NCBI RefSeq assembly: GCF_040436345.1
Contig: NC_133230.1
Coordinates: forward strand, 12,162,197 to 12,226,196
From: Pagrus major
Lineage: Eukaryota; Chordata; Actinopteri; Spariformes; Sparidae
DNA length: 64,000 bases
Direction: 5' to 3'
The notes below the pieces were generated by a model. The model was not told where the DNA came from. It searched no databases and worked only from the letters and a program-made list of their open reading frames with translations. Both the position numbers and the translations under genes were made by a program. Positions 20,241-33,800 of the stretch are shown in pieces; position 1 is the first letter of the stretch; each line of letters opens with the position of its first letter.

Positions 20241-21788
20241 ATGAAAGAGATGAAGGCTTTTTATTGACAAATACACAAAATAGGTCACAAAGCAGAATTA
20301 TGAATCGTAGACTAACGAAAAAACCTCCTCGGTAAACATTTCAGTATGGCCTCTCTCATGCCCTTCAGTTACAACGATTAAGACTCATAAATACATATAA
20401 AAGAGGGAACACGTGTGTTCAGTTCTGCTATAAGAGCGCAGACAGACGAGCAGATAAAACCACGGTATGTAGGTTAGCATGTAAAGAAGCTGTGTGATAA
20501 ACATGAATAAACAGAGCACATGCTAGGAGAATAAATATGAAAATACAAAAACAATAAAGGATTTTATATATTTGTATTGCTGTTCACCGTCGTTAAGTTT
20601 TCTTTGGATTAGAGACGTTCTCAGTTTCAACAGTTTACATTCTTTGAGAGACGAACCTGCATGTTGCATAGCTTCCAGGGAAAAGTCAAGTCTGTCCAAA
20701 CTGAGATGATTTCTTTGATAAGAGTCAAACCTGCAGCCAACAGTTCACTCCAAAGTTCATGTTAGTTTCAAGTCAGTATAAAGGCTTTGTTATCTTATTA
20801 TAAAAAAGGACTCATTAATCTGTAACTACACAGTTTTTTGTACTGTGAGAGTGCTTAAATACACTTAAGGACTGCGAATGAGGTTTGGGCAGCTTCATCT
20901 TCATCTGGAAAGTTTAGTCATCGTTTCATGACTTCAAGTAACAGTTAACTGCAAGTGACACCACAGGGTTAGTGGTTAAGTGCTTATTCATGGGTTGTGA
21001 ATACAGAACATGTATTCAGTTTTATTAATCGTAACTTAATTTGCACAAACAAATGCCCCAAAAGACATAATGACCAAATGTGATTTAAAGTGAGACTATG
21101 CAACGTTTGACAGAAGAAATTACAAATGAAAAATTTGAACTCATGAAAACAAAACACGTCCCTGATCGATTAATTACACTCAGGTGTTTTGTTGTTAAAG
21201 CCTCACCTGCTCTGGTACGACCACAGGCAGTATTAAGCAAAAGTTACATGATCTCTCTCAATTTTGAATTTTGAGGTTGAACAGTCGAAGCTGCATGTTT
21301 CTGTTTCCAGTTAAAAAAGGCACTTCTTCTTCTCTTCTTCTCGACTGTCTCTCTGTAAAGCCAGATATGCAAACTGAACAGATACTGTATATACAAATGA
21401 CATAACTCATAGGCACTGAATCATTTACAAACTGCAGCAAAAAAGACATTAAAAAAAAAACAATTTTTGGTCCTCTAAAAGCATACTTTGTCTTTGGGGT
21501 CGGGGGGGAGGGACGGCAAGTTTGGTTGCTACATGTTTACAGTTAAAAAAGTCAGTCATGTGATGTATCCTTGGATAATTTCCATGTAAAGGCATTTAAT
21601 ATATGAAAAAACAAGGCACGTGTTGGACCCTGGTCGTCTGGACAATATATTTACACTTGTTCTCCTCGCATTTCCTCTTCCTGCTTCCTGCATGCTGTAG
21701 TCCGAGCATGTAAAGCAGAACGTCAGATTCTTGTTTGGTGTTTCCCTTTATTTGTGATTCCTGTGTCAGTTCTGGCGTTGACGGGAAG
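20241..21788 (-). other. nfatc1: 3' UTR of nfatc1
   Basis: Non-coding sequence following the TAG at 21791-21789 on the - strand. Canonical AATAAA signals on this strand occur at 21752-21747, 21026-21021 and 20265-20260, allowing UTRs of about 55, 780 or 1540 nt. The most distal fits the long 3' UTRs typical of NFAT genes. Confidence 0.5.
20260..20265 (-). terminator. nfatc1: Distal poly(A) signal AATAAA, nfatc1
   Basis: The reverse complement of TTTATT in GGCTTTTTATTGAC. It is the last good - strand signal before unrelated intergenic sequence. Confidence 0.4.
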
Positions 21789-21844
21789 CTACGCATGGCT
21801 GTGGACGGAGATGCTTGACAGGTCGTTCCTGATGATCTCATTGA
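21789..21844 (-). CDS. nfatc1: nfatc1 last coding exon (56 coding nt)
   Basis: The acceptor TTTTCCTCTGCAG precedes TCAATGAGATCATC. It encodes [18 protein letters not shown] and TAG, matching the end of the long NFATc1 isoform. It is 12.5 kb from the preceding exon; phase 1 fits. Confidence 0.9.
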
Positions 21845-24800
21845 CTGCAGAGGAAAAGAGAGAAAAGGACGGTCAGTATGTCAGACGCTATTTTATAAGC
21901 CATCGTACTGAGTGTCTGCATGTACACGTGTGTCGAGTTATATCCCTGGAAAACAACAATCATCTTCTTGCAGTGATCGTACATGAACATTTGAACAGTT
22001 TTGGTTTCTCACATCAGATTTCAGTTTTTTCTGAAGGCAGTGAGCTGTCAACCAGGACCCTAGCCAGGTCAAATTTTAACCAAATTTCAATCTCAAAGTT
22101 TCCATCCACGACCGTTATGCGATTATCAGGGGATTGGTCAGTCAAGATAAGCAGTAGGTGGCGCCAATTCTCCAGAAAAACATTATGCCACTGCAGAGGA
22201 GGGCGCAAGGAGATGATGTAATTAAGAGAGCGCCAGCCAAACCCATGAATGTATAATACCACAGTGCCACTCAACCTCGCTTCCAATTCTGCAAAAAATT
22301 CAACCAAAGCCCAAAAAATAATTTTCCCCACAGAGCACCACTATGAAAGAGACATCTGTAGAAGTGACAGGATACCTTGAACTGCAGAAAAGGTCCATTA
22401 TGACACATGTTGGTTTATATTGGCAAAACTTTTCTCGAGTCATTCTCAGTGGACTGACTAGGCGCCATCTTTGCGTTCAGTATTTAGTTATGTATGACAT
22501 CTATAGTCAAACTTCAAATGGCACAAAACAATGTAGAAAACAACACAGAAATATGACATTGTTGTATTTTGTCATGTATTAATGTGAGGAAGGTCACATC
22601 AGATCTGTGTGGAGCAATGATGTGACTGTTTCAATCATCTCTTTAGTTCGAAGATGTTTTTTGATTTTAACAACCACTTCAGGTACGCAGGCTCTTGTTT
22701 CCTGTGTACATCCGGACCGTCAGTAGTGCACGCCCTCAGAAATTACCGCTATGCGTACGCAAGATCCGATATGCAGGTGAATGGGAGGAGGTCAGTATGG
22801 GGGATGTGACAGGGTCAGGGGTCAATAGCAGCAGGGACAACAAGCTAACGTGTGCCGTCTTGTATGTTAACAGCTCACCATGCAGCTGGTTGTCTATGCA
22901 AATGTGTGGTTCAGAAGAAAGCACGTCTTTGGCCTTAGTCGACTGATCCGTCATGTAACTGTTAGCTAGCGGAGCAGAGAGAGGCACCAAAACAAGACAC
23001 TCGAGAACGAGCATAAAGTCACGTCCTTTGGACTGTCGCGAAAAATCCACAATCCAGCAGCTTTAAACAAACAAATAGTCCACAGGCTTGTATAGGCCAC
23101 CCGGAGAGACAACCCGTGAGATCCGCTCACATGTGGCCAATAAAGTGATTAATGCATGTAACTTACTAAAAATTGTTGAGCTCCTCTAACATCTAAAACC
23201 AGTTTTCAGTTGGTAAAAGTAGTTTAAACTTGCATTAAGTGATTTTTCTGAAGGTGCAACAACCTGTGAAGATAACATAACAGTAGAGTAGATACAGCAC
23301 TTTCAAATGTTAGCAAACAGCTGCTAATTTACACATCGAGCAGAAACAAAGAGTCCAATATTCACTCTCCTTTCAGTTCTCTGAGAGAAACATCTGGCCC
23401 TCTAGTCGCTGCATGCTTCACTGTGTTCACCGGTTGGCTGGTTGTTATCTGTGTCTTCGTGGTTTATCAGAGATCTTTTGGGTTAAAAATAGCTGCTGAT
23501 GAAAGTGAGAGTGAACCAAAATAGTCAAAGGAAGAGGAAACTGCAGAACTGTCAGTGACACCTTTAGTTTCATTTCTATTCTTAAATTAAACAAATGTCT
23601 TGTGCAGCTTTAATGTGCCGTCTTCATCCCCTGTGAGTGCAACCCTCTGAGCTCTCTGTGATTTCCTCTGAGTCGACCTAATAGAATCACTAGATCTGAG
23701 ATCCCCAGACCTCCTTTTTCTTTATCAGGAGAGATGATGCAACCTCCTGCTGTCTCTGAAGGATCCAGGTGCGCTTGTTTATCTGTTTTTATCAGCTGTG
23801 TTCTTTGGCTGACGAAGGGGGGGGTGACACACAGCAGGCTGAGTAAAGCTAAACCAGAAAATATGGAGACACCAGAGTAGTGATAACAGAGAAAAAGGAC
23901 AAATCAGTCATATTCTGAACTCAGAAGGGAAGGGAGACTGAGACGCTTCATTTTTCTTCAGCTTCTTATCTGTGAACTCATTTAATCAGCTTCTCACTTC
24001 TTAAATCAGCCTTTCGGGAGGTTCAGGATCAGGCCCCTCTCTCAGCTCTCACAGGGATGAGAAATGTTCGAGGGGAAGGGGGAACACCCCTGGATCCAGC
24101 CCCTGAGAAACAGAGCCAGCGGGACCGAGGGAGGAATTCCCTTTGACTGACTGGATGCTGGAAAAGCAGGCTTGAAACCTGAGAGCCCCCCTCGACACAA
24201 TGGAGTGACTTTTTTTTGTCTAATCGTTTATTTTCATCGAAGGCAGCGGAGCGGCCTTTCCCCCTCTGTGACCCAGCGGTGGCACAGTCGCTTCCTACCA
24301 GAAATACCGCTCACTTCCTATCACGAAAGAGATGACGTGCACACGCGGGGTGTACGTGCAGGAGTGTGCAGGAGGCTGCCATGGCAAAAAAACAAAACAA
24401 AGAAGTGTGTCATAATCACCTTAAAGTAGCAGAAATACAACTGAGGAGGAACTCAGCAACAAGTGACCTCGATACTGACTGGATCTGTTTACAATTACAA
24501 AGAGTGTTACTCGTCTAGACGTGAGGGGAGCGTGTTTGGCTCGCTGATTGACTGCCATTAATAAAGAACATGAAGATCTCCAGAGAGGTTTGATAGCTAC
24601 ACAACAGCAGATCTCACATGAGCGTGTCACAGAAACACACGGACACACTGAAGCTATTATGTGACCATGAGGACAGGGTGAGATGATTCACAGCGATACG
24701 TCTTGGCACCGCGGAAGATGCTTGTCAAGACAGCAGAGACATTTATATTCAGGGGATCTAAATCACTTTGTCTTGTTGCAGCAGATGGCCTAAAAAGGAT

Positions 24801-27800
24801 AAACTCATCAGCCGTGTTCAAGTTTTATTCTTAAAGGGACACTCCGACAATTTTCACGTTAAGGTCAGTTTACGCTTCATGAGGAGGACTACTCAGCTTG
24901 AGAAAACAGTTGTATAACGCCTTGAATTGTCGTGGATGAAGCTTTATAAAGTCTTACCACATGACCCAGAGCATGTCATCGGCTCTGAAGCCCCTGATAT
25001 TAAGGCGACGCGGCTGCCAAGCAGGAGATGGGGTTTCAAGACGGCATTTTTGAATGTGTAAGCACAAAACCACTGGATATATTAAAGGAGGGACCCCTGG
25101 TCGAGACAACGTTTCAACATTTGTAACTGTGAAACCAATAGCTATGACAACTTCCAGCTGTGTTTGTGGCGATACAATTGGGTAACCAGACTCCACCGGG
25201 CACATCTGGATTGCGATCCTGACACGACACAGCCTCACAGTTCATCACGGCCGCTCTAGACAATGCTTGAAACGTGTTTCAGGACGTCCCAGGGGCGTCT
25301 CTCTGCTCTGACAATACACGCCCAGTCTGGGTTTGTCAAAAGGAGGACAGGAGCTTTGTCAAGCTGCGTTGAGCAGATCGAGCCAGGCAGGAAGTCGAAC
25401 ACAGTAACGGCATAGATTGTCCGGTCGGTTTTCAAAATAAAACACCCTGTGCAGACGGAGATACAGATGTCCAAGCGACATTCTTACAGGGTTCAAAATT
25501 AAAGTTTTTAGACATCTTTTAAACCTCAGTTACAGACGTCTAAAGATCTTCCTTTGGTTCAACATGAAAGTTTTTATGATGGCCAAATTTTACTTCATGC
25601 AGCAGAAGCTACAGGGTGGATTTGAACCCTGAACTTCATCGGTAACCTACATGAGGCAGGCACTTTACCAGGAGAGCTATTCATCAATACCATGTTTGGT
25701 CATTCAACCTTGGAGTATTAGCTCACCTGATGAAGGTTGGACAGAGACTGCTTGAATTGTAGAAAATTAAACCTAAAAACGTACTCTCTGTAATTGTGTT
25801 TTGTAGGTAATGGGTTAAAACATGACGCTGGTTTTGACCTTGATTTCAGCTGCTTTACACATTATGGCTAAATCACCTGTTCAGTATTCATCCAGAGTGC
25901 AGACGAGAGGAATCTGCTCCATAAATGAGGCTGGACTTGATTGAAATAAACCTCCACAGACTTCACCTTCATCAGGATTAGTATCTCTGTAATGGTAACA
26001 GTCAGATTACGCTGGCCTACTTTTCTGTGTGTACAGCAAGCAAGATGTTGAGCAGCTATGTGAATGTGAGAATATTACCAAAAGACATACTTGAACCAGG
26101 AGAAATAAACACTCCGACCTCATCTCCACCCTCCTACAGTCTCCATGTGTGCTCTCCCCGGCCCAGACTGAACTGACCGACCTCCTCTCCTCCATTTGAT
26201 CTGGCTTTGACCTTCTCAACATCTGGAGGTGGAAGGATATAATCTTTGAGCTCAGGCCTCGAGAGGAAGTTATTACACCGACTTCTCTGGACGCCGGCTG
26301 TAACTTTAGGACATGAAGACCTTGTCAGACCTCCACATCATGTCATCACCTGTCCGGCAACTCTCAAAATCACGGATGAGTTACGGCGTTCAGATATTTT
26401 TTCCTTACACATCACCATGCGCCACATGTGGTGGAATAGCTTTTACAAAATAATAAAAGTGTATAAAGACAGAATTCAGTAGTTTATTATGTTATAAAAC
26501 ACACGAAGGCCGGGCAGTTAAACTTTATCTTTTGCCCCGCTGAGGGCCACAACGTTTACTGTTTATTCGGCGGTTGCCATGGCCCACTTTTCACAGGGCC
26601 GTCACATTTGATGTGGAGGGTCTAATTGAAAAAGAAAGTCAATCTATTGATCACTAAGTGTGTTTACAACAAAGTCCTAAAAATAGGCCCAGCACCAGCG
26701 TGACATCTGTGTCGCGTGTTCTCCGGTCACATCGATTTGAGAGGTAGAGACGCTTCAGACAGGCGGACAGCGGCTTTTATCTAAACATGTCTGAGGTTTA
26801 TTATCGTAAATTGAGGGGAAGTTTTTATTTCTCATAAATTTGTGTTTAAAGTTAAGAGTGAGTTTTTTTGTGTGCAATTTATAACCTCATAATCTCGGTA
26901 AATAATCGAGTTTTGTTCTCGTAAATCCGTGAGTTTTCTACATAAATGTAACACTTTAATAGCAGAAAAGTTATTTCTTGCAATATATTCCCATTTTCCC
27001 CCAGCTACATTATCATTATTATTATTATGTAGCCTACAATGGCCCTAATAAGTCCATCATTCTCATCCATGTTGGCTCGAAAGTTGAGGTTCAAAGTTCA
27101 TTATCGATATGATCGACAGCTCAGGAACAGCCACTCAATGGACCTTATGGTGAAACTGTTTCTTTACCTGCTGTTTCCAAGGTCAAGAACTTGACATAAA
27201 TTCCTTAAAGTGCTCAGAAAAACTGAAATTTGATATTGTGCCACTACCTGGACTTCAACTGCTTGTTCCAAGGTCCAGAATTTGCTTATAAAACAATGAA
27301 GACTGAATGGAAAAACATTACTTGTGGTCAAATGTATGACAGCATACTCTAATTAACCTCATTGCACAACGCACTGCAGTGTTATTGAGTTAACTTGAGT
27401 TATTCAGCAGCAGGGAAGGTGTGGTTGGATATGATGTAATCCAGGAACTGGTTTCCTGTCCCATGGAGGTCCACAGCAGCTGGAGCAGACTGATACAGCC
27501 CGGCTCTCCGACCAGGAAACCCCAAACAGACGAGGAACTCCCAAACAATTAGCAGGACAGCCCTGTTTGCCTCATTAAGGGCTAAAGCGCGTCAACATTG
27601 TCCGGCCTGTAATAACACGATCAGCCGGCGAGATATTCAACAATCCTCTCTCCGAACGCTGGGAATAAATCAGCTGAGGGACCAGAGCTCAGACAATGAC
27701 ACCCCCTCCTCCACCGTTTACTGCCACGTCAAGTCCAGGCCACAAGCCACGAGATGTTCTTGGCCCACATAATGAGGCTCCTACTGGGTTACTGCAAGTC

Positions 27801-30800
27801 AGTCCCTCAGCGCGGGTCTGTAGTTCACCACAGATTCTGCCAATTTCTCTTTTAACCCAGGTATTATTTAAAAAGAAAAATGTCTGGATAATAGAGCTTT
27901 GTAGGCCGGAGGAAAATAGAATAATAGAAGGAGAGAAGATGTCAGCAAAATATCACCACAATGTTCCTTTCTACTGCGAGTAACAATGAAAATGGAAACG
28001 TCAGAACGGAAAACAATCGATTTTCAATTCAGTCTATTATACAGACGAAGTGTATACATGTCGGTTGGTTGGTTTGTCAGCAAAAACTACTGAACAGATT
28101 TCCATAAAACTTGGATGCTGGACGAGTCTCGGCCCAGAATAGACCTCATTAACTATTCCAGGATTTCTTTTCTCACTTTCTTAATCATTACAAGGAAGGG
28201 TGTTTCTCAACATTTTTGTTAAGTTCTCAGGGTATGGGATGTATATAATAATGGATCTTGATGAAAAAAAAAAATATACCAGCAAACAACTGTTTGCTTT
28301 GTAAAGATACGGTGGAGTAATGACGGCACACTCTTTTGTTAGTCTGGCTGACCACACGTGCGTGTTAGTGCAAGGGAAATCTGGATGTAGCTTCAGAGAC
28401 GGAGCCCCGTTCACATTGTAGAGACTTCTGCCTCGAGTCCTGGTTTAGCCGGAGATCAAATGTTTTATTGTGCGGTTCTTCGAGACTTTCCCAATTTTAT
28501 CAGAATGAATGGCTCAAATTCTGATGGTGAAATTAGTCATTCATCATCATAGACGCTTCTTTCACAATGTACGTTTCTGGGAAAAAAAAAAAGGGCCACA
28601 GTGCGTCACATGGAGTTTTAATTACATGGTTTGACCACTACCTGGCACTCTTCCTGGGGGATTGATGCAGGGACGCAGAAAGTTGGTCGCAGCTGGAGGT
28701 ACTGAGGGGTCAGTCTGTATAATGATGTCATAGTAAATGGTGACATTCATGTTTTTTTTTGCATTCGTTTGGATGTCCAGGATAGCACGTATCTGATGGT
28801 TATTTGGAATAATTTACAACAATCTGAGAATGTTTTTTGCAGTTTGTTTTACAGCAGATGGCAAACTTGAACATCAACATATTATAGGTCAAAAACAGCC
28901 ACATCAACCACAGTCAACAACAGCAGGAGATGAAGAGGGAGAGACGTTTACCAGACTCCCTTATAAAATCGTTCAATTTTGTGCCTCGTTGGGTTAGGAG
29001 CAACTTTATAAACTTTATGAAGTGTCGTTTCAGACAAATTCTTAATTATGTGGGCCTTCTTGTAAATTCAGCGTATGTTACAGCCTTGTTTTAGGGGGTG
29101 CTGCAGTGCTCAGCACCCTTAGTTCCCACATCCATGGCTTGATGTGAATCCCTCCCTGGCCTCCATTTTGAAAATGGCAAACTGGTAAGGAACTTTCTCA
29201 GATTATAGCTAAACAAAAGAGTAACGTATGCAGCAAAATAATCATGAATCATATTTAATAAACACAGCATAATTGTTACAGTTTTATGAGCAGAGTTTGT
29301 TCAAATGCTGCTTTTTTGTTTTTCAACTTTAGTGTGTTAAATATGCACAGATCTGTCTGGCAGCTGGTGCTCTAGTGTGATATCTAGTGGTAGTAAATGT
29401 AACTTTATAAGCCGCACATTAGTTTTAGCTACAGTAGATGCACTATGTATATATGTTGCATTGCTCTCCTTATGTTACAGTGTTTATCTTTATTGTCTCA
29501 GTAAAATAAACTTAAATTAAATGAAACTATACGGTCATTGATCAGACTGTGTTTTTATTGTTGTTGTTGTTGTTGTTGTATTGGATTGTATTCTAATATT
29601 TCTGCTCCATCAAATCAAAATCTAAGGAGGCATTTTGCAATGACTCCACTATGACACAGCCAAAAATCCCACACCAATACCTCAAGTATTAGTAAGGAGA
29701 GTAGAAGGAAAGCAAAGGTCATTTTTAATTGCAGGGCTCTTACATTTCATTACATCATACTGTTGCTCCTTTCTTTTCCGGCCACTCATTGTCTTTAGAA
29801 ATGCACCAATAACTGTAACTGGCGAAAAATAATACAAAGCAGATGTGGATGTTGTTGAATATGTGATAAACCAAAGATATATTCCTCCTGTAAACATAAA
29901 TTAATGAAATTAATAGCTGATAATTCATAGGAACCATAAACGTGACACATGTGTACAGTCAGGTGAGAATTCTTTATAAAACTACAGATAAATTTTGCTT
30001 CTTTCTTCAGCTGTGGATGCAAATGATTTGAAGCAGAAAGTGGATTTACTGTTAGAATCAGACGCAGTCGAGTTCACTCTCAAATTCTTTTCCTATGATC
30101 ATCTGAAGTCTCTGGTCATCAATTGTGCTGCTCTGACATCTAACAAGGCCACAACACGCCATAAAAAAGCATTTCGTAATGCTATTTGGCTCTGATCTGA
30201 CTTCAAAATGCACATGTTTTGCTCATGTTACCTCACCGCTGACAAAAGTCTTCGGCACACTACTGTGCAGCATAACGTATGGCTTTGGCCACCTCTTCCA
30301 GACTCTCTCGGAGCCAAAGGGAAGCATGCAAACCTCTCCAGTCAGCAAGTTTTATGGCAGCGTGGCCGGCCTCCATCTCCCTCAGCCTCGGCAGCGGTGG
30401 AGTTCAAACCGTGCACCCTGCAGCCTCGAGCTCCGGCTTGGGGCCAGACGGCACGATTCAGACTTTCCATGAGCAGACATGTTTGTGACCTCTCGGGGGA
30501 CGGTGTGAAAAAATGTGTAACAGAGCGGGGGGATCCTGATGAATATGAGAGGGCTGAACAAACAGGGAACAGATATCAGCTCTGATTACAGATGAAAGGG
30601 CAACAACAAAGTTCAGCTGGGAGATGAAAAACACCTGACTGTCGCTTCATTTAGAAGTGCAGTTAAAGATTCATGTTTAAATAATTCACTTAAAGTCAAG
30701 CTGAAATTTAAAATACTTTTTGACCATTTTACAACATGTCTACATTCAGAGGTCACTGATTTTGATGCTCCAGCAACGTGTTTCTGTTACAGTTTCAGTG

Positions 30801-33800
30801 AATAAAGTTATAAATGTGTGTTTTTGTACAGCAATCAGTGAGGCCCAGTACCCAGAAACACACTGCCCATCTTCCGTCCAAGTTTCTTGCAAATCTCTTC
30901 AGTATTTTTTGTGTAATCATGCTGACAAACCAACCAACCAACCAACCAACCAACCAACCAACCTGCAAACTAGCGAACCAATCACCATCAAATTAATGTA
31001 GAGGAGTAAAAGTGTAGTGTAGTGGAAGTATAAAGCAGCAGAAAATCAAAAGTACAAGTACCTCAAAATCAGAATCAGTATCAGAATTCCTTTATTTGTC
31101 GCTCAAATGGGGAAATTTCTTCGTCACAGCAAAATGAGTTAATGTACTTAGTTACATTCCTTCACTGCCTGTAATGACAGTCAGTGTCTCGGCTCCCTAA
31201 AAGTCTCAGATGTCGTCGTTTGTGTTTTAACGAGCTCGGCCGACATGAAATTACAGTAACACCACACCTGAGCGAGGCCATAAAGCAGAAAAGCTGTATC
31301 AAACTCTGCCAACGGTTTTAATGAAGTGAGAAGCCACATTAAGTTTGGAATGCTTTCGAAAAATCTCCTTCAATCTGCCAGTGAAAACAAGTGTAATTGG
31401 AGGCCCAGCTCCTCAGAAATATCCATTATGGTTACGGTGGCGTGCTTTTAACTACACCTGGTTTGAAACTAAAAAATCCTCGAGAGACACGAGCAGCGGT
31501 GGCACCACTGAGAGCATAATTACAAATCAAATCTTTAGCTGCGGCCGGCCAAATCTCTCCGCAGACAGGGTTAACAAGTGTTAATGTATTTACCCAGACT
31601 GTTGAGAGGAAGTGGCATGGGAACAGTCTGAGTCCTGCAGTCTGCGGCGCAACAACAGCGTCTCAGGAAGCTCGGCCAGACGATCCAGCGGGGTCTCTGG
31701 TGACGGATCAAAGCCCGCTGCTCCGTCCACTGATAGCTGCTGGTTAGTGTTTCTTCATCTAGTGGAGGACTGCTTCTTTTTGCCTCGAGGAAGATCATTT
31801 ATCCAATTTATTTCGAATCACCACAAAGCTCAGAGCGCACAGCCCTGAACCTCAGTGGTGAGCGCAGAGGGCCTGAGCAGTGAGGTCATAAAATTTGTGC
31901 TCCTAAAACCCTGCTCTCTCTGAGATAAATAAAGTGGGTCACCAAAATTGTATTCATTACATCAGTCTCGTTCAGGGTTTACAACCGTGTATATCAAACG
32001 GTAGACCACCGGGTTTCTTAGAAGTTAGACGACGAATATAGCTGACAGAGATGGAAAGAAGCGGCACGAAAAGTGAAAGAATTTGTACAGAGATATTAAA
32101 GAAATGCAGGTTTTTTTATCAGCCTCTGTTCAAGTAAGACCTTTCTACACAGTCATCACTCCTACTCCTCCTTCAGTGGCCTGCAACTGACACAAACATC
32201 GCAGTTTCACAATATAGACAAGTCTGCATGCTGCGAAACAGAAACACCCACTGAAGAGGTTAACTATCTCTGTGCTGAATTCTTTTATAAGAATAAAACT
32301 TACCGAACAGAGGATATCTAGGACACTGATATATCCATTCAAAGACACAATTACACAGAGTATTCCCCCCAAAATCTCACTATACTTGAATAAATGTGAC
32401 TCAACAGAAACAACCTGATCACACAGTTATGTCTCAATTTGCAGAGAGAAACTGGTGGTTGAGATTCAATCTGATCCAGTTGGAAAGGCTCAGGAGACTT
32501 TTATCTTATGGGCTCCTCACTGCTAAGACACTCATTCTTCTACTTTGGAAGAAAGAAGGAAATGCCTTCTGTAAACCTCTAACTGGCTAACTGAGTTGCA
32601 TTTAGAGAGAATCAGATTTATTCTTAAAAACACTGTGCAAAGATCTGGCACTCATTAATCTCCCTTCTGACAAGCTAAACTAAATCAAATCCTGTATGTA
32701 ACTTACACTATGTGCAATACACTCCTTTGGAGGGTCAGGGGATGGGTGTGGGTCATGGGTGAGGCTGTTTATCTCTGGTATTAACATGTGTTTTTGGTGA
32801 ACCGATCACAAGGGAACTCCTCTTCAGTTCATACCTGGCATCAGGCATCTCGACTGACCTCTAGCGATCGCATCTCTCAATAGACATGATGTTTTATACA
32901 CAACAAAAGAAAAAACTTATGTATAACATTAGCCGAATTAACAAGAAAGCCCAAATGACTAAGAATTTTTCATTGAAAGTGTTTCGCAAGTTTAGAAAGT
33001 TTCTTCTAATGCAACAACTCATAAAATTGAGCAATTTTTATAGGGAGTCTGGTGAATTCCCCTCCCTCTTCATCTACCTGCTGTTGTTGTCTGTGGTTGA
33101 TGTGGCTGCTTTGGCCTGATGATGCGAAATGTTCTCAAACTGTTGTAAATGATTGTTAATAAGTACTAGATATAAGTTATCCTGGCCGTTCAAATTAATA
33201 CAAAAACACAAAAGTCGTGCACCACTCACGATGACGTCATCATATAGACTGACCCCTCAGCACCTCCAACCGTGACTGACTTCCTGCATCCCTGCCACTT
33301 CAGAGATTGTACACTGTGGTAAGTCCAGTTGATTATTGTTTGTTTAAAAAAGATAAAGAAGGCATGTGTTTACTGTTTTTAAGTCTAAAATCTTGTTGGT
33401 CCTGCATCGAGAAAACTGCTTGACACCCAGTAAGATTTAGCAAATACGCAAAATCGTGAAGCATGTGTCATTTTTACACTTCAATACAGTTACAATACAG
33501 ATATAATATGTTGATGAGGCTTAGATGTGCTGGTCGTAAGACTTTCTCACCTTTGGTCAGAGACAGGCTAAATGTTTCCAGTCTTTATGCTCAGCCAAGA
33601 CAACCAGCTCCTGTCTGTCCAAGGATGGTGAAGGAATGACACGCCCTACTCTGCCTCTGATTGGCTAGTACTCAATGGTTAGGTTTGGGCATGAGGAGTG
33701 ATGATTGGGGAAGAAGAAGAAGAAGAAGAAGAAGAAGAAGAAGAAGAAGAAGAAGAAGAAGAAGAAGAAGAAGAAGAAGAAGAAGACGAAGATGAAGCAG

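Noticed and set aside
22014..22331. 105-codon - strand frame just upstream of the last nfatc1 exon
   Set aside because: No recognisable protein. It sits in intronic sequence that looks like diverged repeat DNA, and the nfatc1 phases are satisfied without it.
30179..30585. GC-rich overlapping frames considered as a hidden exon
   Set aside because: No domain or conserved motif, no good splice pair, and no fit to nfatc1 phases.
32886..33119. 77-codon frame [10 protein letters not shown]...
   Set aside because: It falls inside a dispersed repeat whose sister copy does not keep the frame.
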